A stretch of DNA of 64,000 nt from Christiangramia salexigens (GCF_001889005.1 NZ_CP018153.1:2080501-2144500); one strand, 5' to 3'; shown: positions 27,988 to 38,453, counted from the stretch's first letter. Translations and numbers: made by a program. Notes: generated by a model not told the origin, from the sequence alone.

Positions 27988-28968
27988 CTATTTAGCATCT
28001 CCTTCTCCAAATTCTGATATGATCTTACTGGCAATCACATCGGCGAGTTTTTCATGAGATTCCTGGGTCCATCCTGCAACATGAGGACTAAGCAGCGTAT
28101 GTGGCATGAACATAAGCTCTCTTAACGCCTCAGGAATAGGATCTGCAGCACTTATGGAGACATTCTTCTTATTCGAAAATAAACTTTCAAAAGAAGACTT
28201 CTCATATTCCAGTACATCCAGGCCTGCGCCAAGAATCTTGCCCTCCTTAAGCGCTTCAACAAGGTCTGCAGTCACAACATTTTTTCCTCTTGCAGTATTG
28301 ATGAACCAGAAAGGTTTTTTAAATTTTTTGATGAAGTCTTTATTGATCATTTGATTTGTAGACTCGGTCCATGGAGTATGAAGACTAACAACATCTGCCT
28401 TTTCAAAGAATTCATCGTACTCCACCTGGCGTGCATTCTCATCTGCAATGCCGTCCTTTATATCATAGAAGATCACTTCTACCTCGAACCCTCTGAGTTT
28501 TTTGGCAAAAGCTTTCCCCATATTACCATAACCGATGAGTCCAACAGTTTTACCGTCTAGCTCAACCCCACGGTTCTCTTCCCTGTGCCATAAGCCATGA
28601 CGAACCTCCTTATCGGCCTTGTTCAATTTATTAAATAATGAAAGTAGCATTCCGAGTGAATGCTCTCCAACTGCGTTGCGGTTTCCTTCTGGAGCTGAAA
28701 ATAATTTGATCCCTCGTGATTCAGCATATTCAACATCTATACTTTCCAAACCTGCACCTACCCGTGCAATGAATTTTAGGTTTGGTGCCGCATCAATGAA
28801 TTCGCGATCTATCTTATAACGGCTTCTTATCACGATTCCGTCATAAAGATGCTGATTTTGTAGTGTTTCTTCTCTGGTTTGTTCGTATCCTTCGATATTA
28901 TGATGTCCTGCCTCCTCCAGTTTTTTCATCAACGTAGGGTGATTGGTATCGGCGTGAAGAATTATCAT
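27988..28968 (-). CDS. D-isomer-specific 2-hydroxyacid dehydrogenase (phosphoglycerate dehydrogenase-like)
   Basis: A 326-residue NAD-dependent oxidoreductase. Substrate-binding segment: ARVGAGLESIDVEYA. NAD-binding loop: VGLIGYGNMGKAFA. Catalytic Arg is in FINTARGKNVV, Glu near GAGLDVLEYE, and His in LLSPHVAGWT. It lacks the C-terminal ACT domain of long SerA enzymes. Serine biosynthesis is possible, but no serC is adjacent. Co-directional with the VOC gene downstream. Confidence 0.92.
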   Translation of the reverse strand: MIILHADTNHPTLMKKLEEAGHHNIEGYEQTREETLQNQHLYDGIVIRSRYKIDREFIDAAPNLKFIARVGAGLESIDVEYAESRGIKLFSAPEGNRNAVGEHSLGMLLSLFNKLNKADKEVRHGLWHREENRGVELDGKTVGLIGYGNMGKAFAKKLRGFEVEVIFYDIKDGIADENARQVEYDEFFEKADVVSLHTPWTESTNQMINKDFIKKFKKPFWFINTARGKNVVTADLVEALKEGKILGAGLDVLEYEKSSFESLFSNKKNVSISAADPIPEALRELMFMPHTLLSPHVAGWTQESHEKLADVIASKIISEFGEGDAK

Positions 28969-29043
28969 TTTTTAAATTTTTCAGATTAATAATTAATAAA
29001 AACTATTCAAAGTATTCGGGGAGGCCCCAAAAAACTCAACTTG

Positions 29044-29051
29044 CAAATTTA
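29044..29051 (-). promoter_or_regulatory. Candidate -7 element (TAAATTTG) upstream of the 2-hydroxyacid dehydrogenase
   Basis: The minus strand reads TAAATTTG, an exact TAnnTTTG match 75 bp upstream of the ATG at 28968 and just after mgtE. The leader would contain a short GC-rich hairpin (GGGGCCTCCCC). Confidence 0.3.
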
Positions 29052-29090
29052 AAGAATGATTTTAATCGAACGAAGGATATGCCCGGCTTT

Positions 29091-30440
29091 CTAGAATCCC
29101 AGGATGGTCTTGCTTATATAAAAGAATATAAAGATCCCGAAGATATCGTTACTCGTGGTAATAAAAGGCCCCGTAGCAATCGCAGGATCAATACCTTGTT
29201 TATCCAGAATAATCGGCACAAAAGTTCCTATTAATGCCGCAATGATAATTACAGTTAATAGTGAAAGCGCTATTGTAAAACTAACCAGTTGTGGCTGCCC
29301 TACTATTAACCCAAATATGATCACGAGCGTGCCAAGGGCGATTCCATTAATCAGGGTAAGACCTACTTCTTTCAATAATCGGTTGAATAGACTGCCTTTA
29401 AGATTATCGTTAGCCAGACCCTGCACGATGATCGCGCTGGACTGAACGCCTACGTTTCCTGCCATCGCAGCAATTAAAGGGGTAAAGAAAAATAGTTCCA
29501 CGAAATCTGAAAGCGCCTCATCGTAACTTTTCATGACATAAACCGCACCTAAACCTCCAAACAATCCAAGGATAAGCCAGGGCAATCTTGCACGCGTAAG
29601 TCTCCAGATACTGGCATCGGCCTCCACATCTTCAGAGATACCTGCTGCCATCTGATAATCTTTTTCTGCTTCTTCTTTTATAAAATCTACAATATCATCA
29701 ATGGTGATCCTTCCTACCAGACGATTCATCTCATCTACAACCGGAATAGCCTCCAAATCATATTTCTGCATAATACGGGCTACTTCCTCGCCTTCGGTAT
29801 GTACATTCACATAATCCACGGCGGGAATATAGATATCGCTAATATTAGCATTGCTGGGCGCCGTTAGAAGGTCTTTAAGAGATAATCTACCTTTAAGCTT
29901 ATTCTTATCGTCAACTACATAAATTGAATGAACACGGGTCACATTTTCGGCTTGCTTACGCATTTCTGCCATACAGCCCGTCACACTCCAGTTTTCACTA
30001 ACCCTTACCAGCTCTTTCGCCATTAGACCACCGGCTGAATTTTCGTCATAACGCAGCAGCTCCACAATATCATCTGCGTGCTGCTCATCGGTCATTTCAG
30101 AAATAACATCCTGCTGTAGTTCAAGGGAAAGTTCAGAGATAATATCCGCTGCATCATCGGTATCCATCTCATTTAACTCTTCGGCGATCTCTTTTGGAGA
30201 GAGACCTTCCAGAATACGTTCCCTTCGGTCCTCTTCAAGCTCCATAAGAGCTTCAGCAGTTTGCTGACTATTGAGCAGTTTAACTATGTATGTCGCCTTT
30301 TCAACATCAACCTCGGTGAGAATTTCAGCAATATCTGCATGGTGCACCTCTTCAAGATGCAACAGCAATTCTTCATCGTTTCCTTCGTCGATGAGGAATT
30401 TTATTTTATCTAATAATTCATCACTTAGTTGAAATTGCAT
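29091..30440 (-). CDS. mgtE: Magnesium transporter MgtE
   Basis: Mg2+ channel of the inner membrane. An N-terminal helical MgtE_N domain with acidic repeats (residues 1-125: [26 protein letters not shown]) is followed by two CBS domains (130-255: [38 protein letters not shown]). Five hydrophobic segments follow (from [17 protein letters not shown], including [17 protein letters not shown]). The ATG at 30440 gives 449 residues and overlaps the 3' end of rsmA by 20 bp, suggesting translational coupling. In this family Mg2+ itself gates the cytoplasmic domains. Confidence 0.95.
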   Translation of the reverse strand: MQFQLSDELLDKIKFLIDEGNDEELLLHLEEVHHADIAEILTEVDVEKATYIVKLLNSQQTAEALMELEEDRRERILEGLSPKEIAEELNEMDTDDAADIISELSLELQQDVISEMTDEQHADDIVELLRYDENSAGGLMAKELVRVSENWSVTGCMAEMRKQAENVTRVHSIYVVDDKNKLKGRLSLKDLLTAPSNANISDIYIPAVDYVNVHTEGEEVARIMQKYDLEAIPVVDEMNRLVGRITIDDIVDFIKEEAEKDYQMAAGISEDVEADASIWRLTRARLPWLILGLFGGLGAVYVMKSYDEALSDFVELFFFTPLIAAMAGNVGVQSSAIIVQGLANDNLKGSLFNRLLKEVGLTLINGIALGTLVIIFGLIVGQPQLVSFTIALSLLTVIIIAALIGTFVPIILDKQGIDPAIATGPFITTSNDIFGIFIFFYISKTILGF

Positions 30441-31242
30441 ACGGCTCAATTTTTTGGGTCAGTTCAATAAACTGCTGGAAACCGAGTTGTTCCGGCCGAC
30501 TGCCAAATATAGCATCTTCCCTCAAATTATCGGGAAGATTAAGACTTTTTAAACTATTTCTTAGCGTTTTTCGTCTTTGGTTAAAAGCCATTTTCACGAT
30601 CCTGAAAAACAATTTTTCATCACAGGGAAGGGTGAAATTTTCCTTTCGCGTTAATCTAAGAACCCCGCTATCTACTTTGGGAGGAGGATTAAAAACGGAA
30701 GGCGGAACCGTAAACAAATATTCTGCTTCATAATAAGCCTGTACGAGCACACTGAGAATCCCGTAGGTCTTATTCCCTTCTTTTTCACAAATACGCTTTG
30801 CGACTTCTTTTTGGAACATTCCAGAAAACTCTGGGATCTGATGCCTTAACTCTAAAACTTTAAAAACGATCTGTGTAGAAATATTATATGGGAAATTACC
30901 GATAACTGCGTATGCTTCATCTCCAAAGATCTGGCTTAGATCATGCTTTAAAAAATCCTTCTCATGGATCCTGTCTCTTAGGTGAAGATAGTTGCTCTCA
31001 AGATATTCAACACTTTCTGTATCTATCTCTATAACATGTACCTCTTTATCCTTTTCCAAAAGATATTTGGTCAACACACCCATTCCCGGGCCTATCTCCA
31101 AAACCTTATTATAATTATCTCCCACGAGAGTATCGGCAATTTTTGAAGCGATATTCTCATCGGTTAAAAAGTGCTGCCCAAGGTGTTTTTTTGCCCTTAC
31201 ACCAGAGTGAGCTTCTCCGGGGGACTGCCTTTTATTTTTCAT
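30421..31242 (-). CDS. rsmA: 16S rRNA dimethyladenosine transferase
   Basis: Dimethylates two adjacent adenosines near the 3' end of 16S rRNA during 30S maturation. SAM-binding motif: [17 protein letters not shown]; catalytic motif [13 protein letters not shown]; the N-terminal [11 protein letters not shown] signature is intact. The 273-residue length is typical. Located 21 bp after the DUF4286 gene and overlapping mgtE. Confidence 0.96.
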   Translation of the reverse strand: MKNKRQSPGEAHSGVRAKKHLGQHFLTDENIASKIADTLVGDNYNKVLEIGPGMGVLTKYLLEKDKEVHVIEIDTESVEYLESNYLHLRDRIHEKDFLKHDLSQIFGDEAYAVIGNFPYNISTQIVFKVLELRHQIPEFSGMFQKEVAKRICEKEGNKTYGILSVLVQAYYEAEYLFTVPPSVFNPPPKVDSGVLRLTRKENFTLPCDEKLFFRIVKMAFNQRRKTLRNSLKSLNLPDNLREDAIFGSRPEQLGFQQFIELTQKIEPYAISTK

Positions 31243-31263
31243 ATCTGAATTATTGAACAGGAC

Positions 31264-31572
31264 TTATTGTTCTGTAATTACTTCCAGCTCTGTTCTAAAA
31301 GCCACAAATTTACCTTCAAAAGGTTTAGATTTAGCTCTGAGTTCTTCGGCATTTTCTTCATAATAACGCTCTATCATAGCCTTGTTTTCTGCAGTGTATT
31401 GAACAGAATAAGTGATCCCTCCCATTGGCTCTTTAACAAGCACCTTCGTCATAAGAGCTTTCACAAATTTCTTGGTGTTCAACATATCAGGAATATGTTC
31501 CTCTTTCATCCATTTAACCCACTTATCATGAATATCTTCCTGAACGTTTATAGTTACGTTGTATATATACAT
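31264..31572 (-). CDS. DUF4286 family protein
   Basis: A 102-residue protein matching the small flavobacterial DUF4286 family: MYIYNVTINVQEDIHDKWV at the N-terminus, followed by the ferredoxin-like pattern (GGITYSVQYTAENKAMIERY). Function unknown. It sits between the TPR protein gene (21 bp upstream) and rsmA, all on the minus strand. Confidence 0.88.
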   Translation of the reverse strand: MYIYNVTINVQEDIHDKWVKWMKEEHIPDMLNTKKFVKALMTKVLVKEPMGGITYSVQYTAENKAMIERYYEENAEELRAKSKPFEGKFVAFRTELEVITEQ

Positions 31573-31593
31573 CTGTAAAAATTTAAATTGAAG

Positions 31594-33378
31594 TTATTCT
31601 ATAGTATCGCCCCGTAGTATACGGTATTTTTTTCTGGCTTCTACAAAATAGATACTGTCGGCAAAGTTAAAGATAATTTGCTCGTAATAAGACTTAGCCT
31701 TGTCTGGATCGTTCAATTGATTTGCATAAAGTTCTGCCAGAAAGTAATGGGCATTATCTGCCAGAATATCCTTTCCGTAAGAATTGATGATCTCCAGATA
31801 ATTGGTCTCTGCCTTTTTGAAATTTTTCTCTTCTTCGTATAATTTCGCCTGACTGAATAAAGCCTCGTCTTCAATTTTCTCTCCTTTATGATGGAAAAGC
31901 AAGGAATCCAGAGCCTTAATGGCTTCAGTATTCTTTTTTTGAAAGGCCAGCAGGTCTGCTTTTGCAAATTTAGTCAGAGCAGTCTGAGTAGTATCTTCTA
32001 AAGAATTATCCTGTATTAAAAGACTTAACTCCATCGCATCATTTGCGATTAATTGAGAGGTAGAGGACTTAAGAATATCCAATTGAGTTTTTGCCCACTT
32101 AAAATCACCTTTATAATAACTGGTTTTCGCGACCTTAAAGCGAGCATTTTGGGCAATCTCATCATTCTTAACCAGGTTTTGGATCTGAGAATAATAAATG
32201 AGTGCTTCATTGAATTTTTCTTCGACCACCAGAATATCTGCCAGTGCCATTTTAACCTGTGCGAGATGAAATTTTGAAGAAACATTTTCTGAACTGTTTT
32301 TTAAAAGACTTATCGCTTCTTCTTTTTTGTCCAGCCTAAAGGCCATGAAATTAGCATAGTCTATTTGAAGGTCCAATGTTTCCGGGCTAATTCCAAATTC
32401 TTCAAGCAGGTCTTTAAAATCGTTTTCAATCTTAGAATACTCTCCACGCCCGGCAGTTTCAAGCTCAAGATTTAAAAGAAAATGTCTTGCCCTTAGATTA
32501 AAGGTTTTAGAAGGCGATTCTCCAATCGCATAAGCTATAATTTCCTTAGCCTCTTCATAAGATTTGGCATCCCTGGCCATAACTGCAAGATTTAAAATTC
32601 CCTGCAGGTCTCCATTTCCTCTTTTGAAAATGGCCTTTTCCTGAGCAAAAGCTTTATCAAAATCCTTCTGTTGTACGAACAACCAGCTTAGCATTTCATT
32701 ATACAGCAAGGTTGGATTCTCCTGAAGCCTTTTTAATAGCAGTTTCCTAAGGATCTGATTCGCTTCAGAAGTACCGTCTTCAGAAATATAACGGTTAAAC
32801 TCACGATTTGCCAGTCCGTAGAATTTCATATCGGTTTCAATGAGGTCCAGATAATTGCTGAACATTTCTTCAATTTTCCCCTGCTCCCCGTAGATCCTGG
32901 CTAGTTGTAAATTATAATTCCTACTGCCGTTCATATCCATCGCCCGTTCATAGGCTTTGGCAGCATATTCTAACAAATTGTATTGTTCAAAACTCCGGGC
33001 TATGGAATATGCATAATTTGGGCGACCTTCTATAGATTGAAGAGCTTCATCATAGAACCGCGTAGCTTTTTCTGTATTCTCCTGAAGTTCGAAATTATGG
33101 CCTATTTCAATTAATATCGAAGGATTATTCGCTGTATTGTTCATTCTGTCCACCAGCAATCTTTCAGCAGCAGCGAAATCTTCCATCTGCTGATAAGATT
33201 CTACCATCCCGTTAAAGAATATAGGATTAGCAGGGTTTTCCTCGTAAAGCTTCTCATAAACCTTTAAGGCTTTTTCATATTTCCCCTGATCAAAAAAGTT
33301 TTTTGCCAGTTGTTCACTTTGAGCAAAGAGACCACAACCCGCACAACACCAAAGGAGTATAAATAAAAAACAGCGCAT
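31594..33378 (-). CDS. Secreted TPR-repeat protein
   Basis: A 594-residue periplasmic or outer-membrane protein. The signal peptide MRCFLFILLWCCAGCGLFAQ is probably cut after FAQ; a Cys-Gly just before makes a lipobox reading possible but weaker. Most of the length is tetratricopeptide repeats (NFFDQGKYEKALKVYEKLYE, NYLEIINSYGKDILADNAHY). Such proteins usually act as assembly scaffolds. Its first codons coincide with the 3' arm of the serS terminator hairpin, so expression may depend on readthrough or a nearby promoter. Confidence 0.9.
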   Translation of the reverse strand: MRCFLFILLWCCAGCGLFAQSEQLAKNFFDQGKYEKALKVYEKLYEENPANPIFFNGMVESYQQMEDFAAAERLLVDRMNNTANNPSILIEIGHNFELQENTEKATRFYDEALQSIEGRPNYAYSIARSFEQYNLLEYAAKAYERAMDMNGSRNYNLQLARIYGEQGKIEEMFSNYLDLIETDMKFYGLANREFNRYISEDGTSEANQILRKLLLKRLQENPTLLYNEMLSWLFVQQKDFDKAFAQEKAIFKRGNGDLQGILNLAVMARDAKSYEEAKEIIAYAIGESPSKTFNLRARHFLLNLELETAGRGEYSKIENDFKDLLEEFGISPETLDLQIDYANFMAFRLDKKEEAISLLKNSSENVSSKFHLAQVKMALADILVVEEKFNEALIYYSQIQNLVKNDEIAQNARFKVAKTSYYKGDFKWAKTQLDILKSSTSQLIANDAMELSLLIQDNSLEDTTQTALTKFAKADLLAFQKKNTEAIKALDSLLFHHKGEKIEDEALFSQAKLYEEEKNFKKAETNYLEIINSYGKDILADNAHYFLAELYANQLNDPDKAKSYYEQIIFNFADSIYFVEARKKYRILRGDTIE

Positions 33379-33407
33379 ATGTAAATATAAACATTTGCGC
33401 TGTTTTT
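33366..33407 (-). terminator. Terminator after serS, overlapping the TPR gene start codon
   Basis: 12-bp perfect stem (33366-33377 with 33396-33407), followed on the minus strand by more T residues. It begins 17 bp after the serS stop. The 3' arm contains ATG-CGC-TGT-TTT, the first codons of the TPR protein gene. Confidence 0.75.
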
Positions 33408-33423
33408 AATTATGTTGGAGTAA

Positions 33424-34695
33424 TTAATCTATTTTACTAAAACCACAGTATGGAATAAGTACCTCCGGTATTTCAATTCCATCTTCGGTCTGGTAATTTT
33501 CCAGAATTCCGGCAAGAACTCTTGGCAATGCTAAAGCACTTCCGTTTAGGGTATGAGCCAACTCCTTCTTATTTTCCTTATTCTTATATCTAAGTTTAAG
33601 CCTGTTAGCCTGGAAATTCTCGAAGTTGGAAACAGAACTTATCTCAAGCCAACGATCCTGAGCGGTTGAGAACACCTCAAAATCGAAAGTGAGTGCAGAA
33701 GTAAATCCAAGATCGCCTCCACAAAGTCTTAAGATCCTGTATGGCAATTTAAGCTCCTTTAAAAGACCCTTTACGTGGTCTACCATTTCATCCAATGCTG
33801 CATAGGACTTTTCCGGAGTTTCCAGTCTTACGATCTCTACTTTATCGAACTGATGCAAGCGGTTAAGACCTCTAACATGCGATCCATAAGAGCCGGCCTC
33901 TCTTCTAAAACAAGGAGTATAACCTGTACAAAGCACAGGAAAATCTTTCTCGTTCATAAGATTATCACGGAACATATTGGTCACCGGAACCTCTGCTGTA
34001 GGTATAAGATAAAGGTCATCTCCGGTTACATGATACATCTGGCCTTCTTTATCTGGTAGCTGACCTGTACCATAACCTGAGGCTTCATTTACAAGTAAAG
34101 GCAATTGATATTCTGTATAACCTGCTTCTACAGCTTTATCTAGAAACCAGGTGATCAGGGCTCTTTGCAAACGAGCACCTTTTCCTTTATACACTGGAAA
34201 ACCTGCACCGGTTATTTTATTACCAAGTTCAAAGTCTATGATATCATATTTCTTTGCCAGTTCCCAGTGAGGCAAAGATCCTTCAGCAAGTACCGGAATA
34301 TCTCCTTCGCGATATACCTCTTCATTATCATCTTCAGACTTCCCGGCAGGAACAGATTCATGCGGAATATTTGGTATGGTATAGAGCAAATCCTGTAGCT
34401 CGGCTACGCAGGCAGATAACTTTTCAGAAAGCTCTTTGGATTCCTCTTTCAATTTACCGGTCTTATCCTTTAGCAAATTAGCTTTTTGATGCTCCCCGTT
34501 TTTGAAAAGCAAACCTATCTCCTTGGACATTTTATTTGAGCTGGCAAGAGTATCATCCAGTTTTGCCTGAGTGGCTTTTCTGGTTTCATCAAGATTTAAT
34601 ACCTGATCAAAAAGCTCTTCAGCATCAAAATTTCTCTTTTTAAGAGCTTTGATATAAGCTTCTTTATGTTCTGCAATATTGGAAACCTGTAACAT
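33424..34695 (-). CDS. serS: Serine--tRNA ligase
   Basis: Charges tRNA-Ser. A 423-residue class II synthetase: N-terminal antiparallel coiled-coil arm (residues 25-105, EESKELSEKLSACVAELQ), motif 2 TPCFRREAGSYGSHVRGLNR, the serine-pocket segment ISSVSNFENFQANRLKLRY, and motif 3 near LNGSALALPRVLAGILEN. A strong terminator follows. Confidence 0.97.
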   Translation of the reverse strand: MLQVSNIAEHKEAYIKALKKRNFDAEELFDQVLNLDETRKATQAKLDDTLASSNKMSKEIGLLFKNGEHQKANLLKDKTGKLKEESKELSEKLSACVAELQDLLYTIPNIPHESVPAGKSEDDNEEVYREGDIPVLAEGSLPHWELAKKYDIIDFELGNKITGAGFPVYKGKGARLQRALITWFLDKAVEAGYTEYQLPLLVNEASGYGTGQLPDKEGQMYHVTGDDLYLIPTAEVPVTNMFRDNLMNEKDFPVLCTGYTPCFRREAGSYGSHVRGLNRLHQFDKVEIVRLETPEKSYAALDEMVDHVKGLLKELKLPYRILRLCGGDLGFTSALTFDFEVFSTAQDRWLEISSVSNFENFQANRLKLRYKNKENKKELAHTLNGSALALPRVLAGILENYQTEDGIEIPEVLIPYCGFSKID

Positions 34696-34762
34696 AAGGC
34701 CTGATATTTATTTTGCCGTTAATTTTTACGAGCAGCAAATGTAACAAAAGCAGGCAAGAAAA

Positions 34763-36082
34763 TTACTGTGAGGAAGAAGGTAATATCCAGTCGTGATGCT
34801 TAAAATGATTCCATTCTTTTGAAGCAAGGTCTACTTTAGGATCTATAAAAGGCCGATAGACACCGCCATTTACACTAACCTTACTATTCACATAAACTTC
34901 TATATTCTTACCTTTTTTAGCATAATCCTCTTTAAGTCTTTTGCTAAACTGCCAGATAAGATCCGGCTTAGACTTTATAGCTCTCAATTGTTTTCTTGAA
35001 AGGTATTCTGACTTATCGATTATTAAAGTATCTGAAGTTCCCTTTTCTACCACCTTAAAATCGAGATGTCCGGTTTTCCCCCGAAGCATCATTCTCCAGC
35101 TTAATCTGTGCCCCTCTTCTGTCCATAATACATCATCTTCAAAGAACCAATGTCTAAGAGGTAAACTTATCTGAACCACAAACCAAATTGCCGTGACCAC
35201 AATCAGAATATTTCTCCAGGATGGAACAATTACCTCAGCCTTATCATAGAATTTCTTCCTGTTTAGTAAAAAGAGTTTATTGATCTTTTCTGCAGGAAAA
35301 AAGAAAATACAAAATGCCAGAGACATATATGGAAATATCCCAATATGAAAAATAAAACTATTGAACAGGTGAAAAAAGATAGCCGCTATAAATGCCGGGA
35401 GTCTGGTTGGTTTCCATAGCAGCATGGGAATGATAAGGAGATCGAACAAGAGTCCAAAATAGGCGATTGCATATCTCACCCAGCCCTGTTGCAGGAATTC
35501 ACCCACCAGCCAGTAATCTGCCTTAGACTGCATTAAAAGTGCCGGAAAACTTCCGTCCAGCCAGTCAGGGTAAAACTTAGCCACAGATGCATAGGTATAT
35601 ACTATCCATAATTGTAGCACGATAACTAACCAAACCCAACGCGGCATGGAGATCCTGCTAATCGAGGGTTTAATTTTTGCATCCAGGGAAAACCAGCGAT
35701 TCGCAGGCAGAAAGCTCATAATAATGCAAAGCAGCATTAACAGGTAGTAGTGGTTGTTATAAGATGACTTTTGCATTAAATATACACCGCTCCACATTAG
35801 GCCGTAAATTATTATGCTTAACCGGTATTTATACCCAAGCATAACGAAGACCCCGAAAACACCCATGATACCATAATACCACAGCATGCCGTCACCAGGG
35901 AGGGGTTGCAAAAATTCAAATCCAATAAAATTGAAAGTAAAATTCGGTTCTATAAATATGCGCCGTACCCAACCCGTAAATATGGCTCCAAAAGCTTCGA
36001 TAGTGATCAATAAACCGAATAATGCACGAAAAACAACCAGTGCAGAATTGTCGATTCGTTTAAATAACCATCTATCTATCAT
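34763..36082 (-). CDS. HTTM domain protein (vitamin K-dependent gamma-carboxylase-like)
   Basis: A 439-residue membrane protein with several transmembrane helices in the first 310 residues (VVFRALFGLLITIEAFGAIF, GIMGVFGVFVMLGYKY, YYLLMLLCIIMSFL), characteristic of horizontally transmembrane (HTTM) proteins. The last 120 or so residues are a soluble domain (GHRLSWRMMLRGKTGHLDF). Relatives include gamma-glutamyl carboxylase, but most bacterial members have unknown function. Its start overlaps the end of ribF by 11 bp, so the two are probably translationally coupled. Confidence 0.88.
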   Translation of the reverse strand: MIDRWLFKRIDNSALVVFRALFGLLITIEAFGAIFTGWVRRIFIEPNFTFNFIGFEFLQPLPGDGMLWYYGIMGVFGVFVMLGYKYRLSIIIYGLMWSGVYLMQKSSYNNHYYLLMLLCIIMSFLPANRWFSLDAKIKPSISRISMPRWVWLVIVLQLWIVYTYASVAKFYPDWLDGSFPALLMQSKADYWLVGEFLQQGWVRYAIAYFGLLFDLLIIPMLLWKPTRLPAFIAAIFFHLFNSFIFHIGIFPYMSLAFCIFFFPAEKINKLFLLNRKKFYDKAEVIVPSWRNILIVVTAIWFVVQISLPLRHWFFEDDVLWTEEGHRLSWRMMLRGKTGHLDFKVVEKGTSDTLIIDKSEYLSRKQLRAIKSKPDLIWQFSKRLKEDYAKKGKNIEVYVNSKVSVNGGVYRPFIDPKVDLASKEWNHFKHHDWILPSSSQ

Positions 36083-37010
36083 GGTTATCTTTAATGTATT
36101 GTTTTGAAAACGCCTGATCCTGTTTCATGGCAATCTTAAGTTCGTCTACAGAGTCAAACTTCTTTTCATCCCTAATACGTACCAATAGTTCTATCTCAAG
36201 AGTTTTATCATAGAGATCTTTATCCAGATCAAAGAAATACGATTCTATGGTTTGTGTTTTTCCCCCTACCGTAGGGTTAGTCCCAATATTCATCATCCCA
36301 AAAACCAGCTCGCCATCTATTTTGGCTCTAACCACATAGACTCCGTTTTTCGGTATTAATTTATAGTCTTCTGCAATTTCCAGATTTGCAGTTGGATAGC
36401 CAAGTTGTTTACCCAGCCCCTTGCCTTTCACAATAGTACCAGACAAAGTGAATGGATGCTGAAGATATCTGTTGGCTCGTTCAACTTGCCCCTCTAAAAG
36501 AGCATTCCTGATCTTGGTGGAGCTCACAGCCACTTGTTCTACATCCTGTTGACTGATCTCTTCCACATCGAAGCCAAACTCCTCACCGAATTGCTTAAGA
36601 TCATTGATATCTGCAGTGCGATTACGTCCGAATCTATGATCGTAACCAATGATTATTTTTTTTGCTTTAAGCTTATTCACCAAAATATCGCGAACAAACT
36701 CCAAAGCGGTAAGTCTTGAAAATTGATGTGTAAAGGGGTGTATTACTAGATGATCTATCCCGGTCTGTTCCAGCAATTGTATTCTTTCCTCGATGGTATT
36801 GATCAATTGTATACCGCTCTCCTTTTGAAGCACCATTCTTGGATGAGGAAAAAAGGTAAGAACCACAGAGTCCAGATTATTCGCATGTGCCGAATTCACA
36901 AGTCGTTCCATAATCTTACGATGACCGGCATGAACACCGTCAAAGGTTCCAATAGTGACTACGGTCTGTCTCTCGCTAATGAATGAATTTGCCCCTCTAT
37001 GTTCTTTCAA
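36072..37010 (-). CDS. ribF: Bifunctional riboflavin kinase/FAD synthetase
   Basis: Makes FMN and then FAD. The N-terminal adenylyltransferase domain has TIGTFDGVHAGHRKIM and IGYDHRFGRNRT. The C-terminal riboflavin kinase domain starts at GKGLGKQLGYPTANLEI. The start must be TTG: an in-frame stop lies three codons upstream (the pth stop) and no ATG or GTG precedes the conserved TIGTFDG. TTG keeps the normal N-terminal spacing. Between pth (6 bp) and the HTTM gene (overlap), in one operon. Confidence 0.95.
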   Translation of the reverse strand: MKEHRGANSFISERQTVVTIGTFDGVHAGHRKIMERLVNSAHANNLDSVVLTFFPHPRMVLQKESGIQLINTIEERIQLLEQTGIDHLVIHPFTHQFSRLTALEFVRDILVNKLKAKKIIIGYDHRFGRNRTADINDLKQFGEEFGFDVEEISQQDVEQVAVSSTKIRNALLEGQVERANRYLQHPFTLSGTIVKGKGLGKQLGYPTANLEIAEDYKLIPKNGVYVVRAKIDGELVFGMMNIGTNPTVGGKTQTIESYFFDLDKDLYDKTLEIELLVRIRDEKKFDSVDELKIAMKQDQAFSKQYIKDNHDR

Positions 37011-37016
37011 TTCCTG

Positions 37017-37643
37017 TTATTTTCCGTTAAATGAATTCATTGTATTAGACACTCCGGCAGTTCCAAAGGAAAGTATAAGTTCTGCGGAGGTCTCCAGGCG
37101 CTCAGGCATATGCTTCCTCTCTTCATCTCCCCACTCACCAAGTACATAGTCCACCTGTTGTCCCTGATTAAATTTATCGCCTATCCCAAATCTAAAGCGA
37201 TTATATTTTGTGGTATTCAATTGGCTCTGGATATCTTTTAATCCATTATGGCCACCATCGCTACCTTTAGTTTTTAATCTTATCGTTCCAAAATCCAGAT
37301 TAAGATCATCGGTGACTACAAGCAGATTTTCAAGAGCTATCTTTTCCTTTTGCATCCAGTAATTTACTGCCTTCCCGCTAAGATTCATATAGGTACTGGG
37401 TTTAAGCAAAATAAAAGTACGCCCCTTAAATCTAAAGCTTGCCACATCCCCTAACTTTTGAGTTTCAAAAGTAGCTTCTCTTTTTTGTGCAAGTTCATCC
37501 AGAATCTTAAATCCTATATTATGCCTGGTGTTCTCATATTTAGGACCTATGTTTCCCAGGCCGGCGATCAAAAATTTTTTCATGGGATCTGTTTTCTCCC
37601 TCTCGTTTCGTTTTCCTAAAATCCTTCCAAAAAATGAAAGCAT
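37017..37643 (-). CDS. pth: Peptidyl-tRNA hydrolase
   Basis: Recycles peptidyl-tRNA released from stalled ribosomes. Core motifs: [20 protein letters not shown] with the catalytic His in [18 protein letters not shown], and [17 protein letters not shown]. From the ATG at 37643 the protein has 208 residues with a basic N-terminal extension ([16 protein letters not shown]). The second ATG at 37583 gives 188 residues, nearer the usual size. Either could be real. First gene of an operon with ribF and the HTTM gene. Confidence 0.95.
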   Translation of the reverse strand: MLSFFGRILGKRNEREKTDPMKKFLIAGLGNIGPKYENTRHNIGFKILDELAQKREATFETQKLGDVASFRFKGRTFILLKPSTYMNLSGKAVNYWMQKEKIALENLLVVTDDLNLDFGTIRLKTKGSDGGHNGLKDIQSQLNTTKYNRFRFGIGDKFNQGQQVDYVLGEWGDEERKHMPERLETSAELILSFGTAGVSNTMNSFNGK

Positions 37644-37727
37644 CAATCTTCGTTTTGGTAAAGATAAAATTAATCAGATACTTTGAAATCGAAAAACTAC
37701 AAGGGAAAGTTAAATTGAATCAAATAA

Positions 37728-37771
37728 AAAAGCATTCCAAAATCCGGGTTTACCGAAAAAGGAATGCTTTT
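37728..37771 (-). terminator. Rho-independent terminator after rplY
   Basis: 11-bp perfect stem (37728-37738 with 37761-37771), followed on the minus strand by TTTTTTATTTG. It lies 20 bp beyond the rplY stop and separates it from pth. Confidence 0.85.
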
Positions 37772-37790
37772 CATATAAGTTAGAATAAGA

Positions 37791-38453
37791 CTACTCTTTA
37801 GTATCTTCTCCTTCTTTTACAGCTGCAACATCATCAGTTTCAGTTGCTGGAACCTCATCTGCTGCTACTTCATCTTCATCATCATCTTCAAGATCTTCAA
37901 CGATATTACGTGAAGTTCTAACCTGACAAATTACAGTATTATCTGGGTGCTGAATTTTGTAATCTTCGCTTTCTACCGCAGTTACATATAATTTCTGACC
38001 AATTTTAAGTTTAGAAACATTGGCAGTAATGTAATCTGGAAGATCTCCTGGTAAACCTCTTACCTTAAGACGACGAAGGTTGTAACGAAGTACACCACCG
38101 TTCTTAACCCCTCTTGCAACACCTTCAGTGTGAATTGGAATTTCCATAGTAATTGGTCTGTCTTCAAAGATCTGGTAAAAATCAATATGAAGGATTGCGT
38201 CGCTTACAGGATGAAATTGAATATCCTGAAGGATCGCATCAAAAGATTCTCCACTTCCCAATTTAATTTTTACAGTATGCACATCTGGAGTGTACACTAA
38301 ATTCTGGAACGCTATTTCCTCTGCTGCAAAGTGTAGTGGATTACCTTCTACCCCGTACAATACGCAAGGAACCTGTCCAGCATTACGTAGAGCTTTAGTT
38401 GCCTTCTTGCCTACGCTTTCTCTTTTAGATCCGTTGATCGTAATTGATTTCAT
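37791..38453 (-). CDS. rplY: 50S ribosomal protein L25/Ctc
   Basis: 5S rRNA-binding ribosomal protein of the long Ctc type. Residues 1-90 form the L25 domain ([18 protein letters not shown]). Residues 95-185 form the TL5/Ctc C-terminal domain ([17 protein letters not shown]). A very acidic tail at about 190-220 ([14 protein letters not shown]) is typical of Bacteroidota L25. Own terminator; the opposite-strand Ppx gene separates it from prs. Confidence 0.96.
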   Translation of the reverse strand: MKSITINGSKRESVGKKATKALRNAGQVPCVLYGVEGNPLHFAAEEIAFQNLVYTPDVHTVKIKLGSGESFDAILQDIQFHPVSDAILHIDFYQIFEDRPITMEIPIHTEGVARGVKNGGVLRYNLRRLKVRGLPGDLPDYITANVSKLKIGQKLYVTAVESEDYKIQHPDNTVICQVRTSRNIVEDLEDDDEDEVAADEVPATETDDVAAVKEGEDTKE

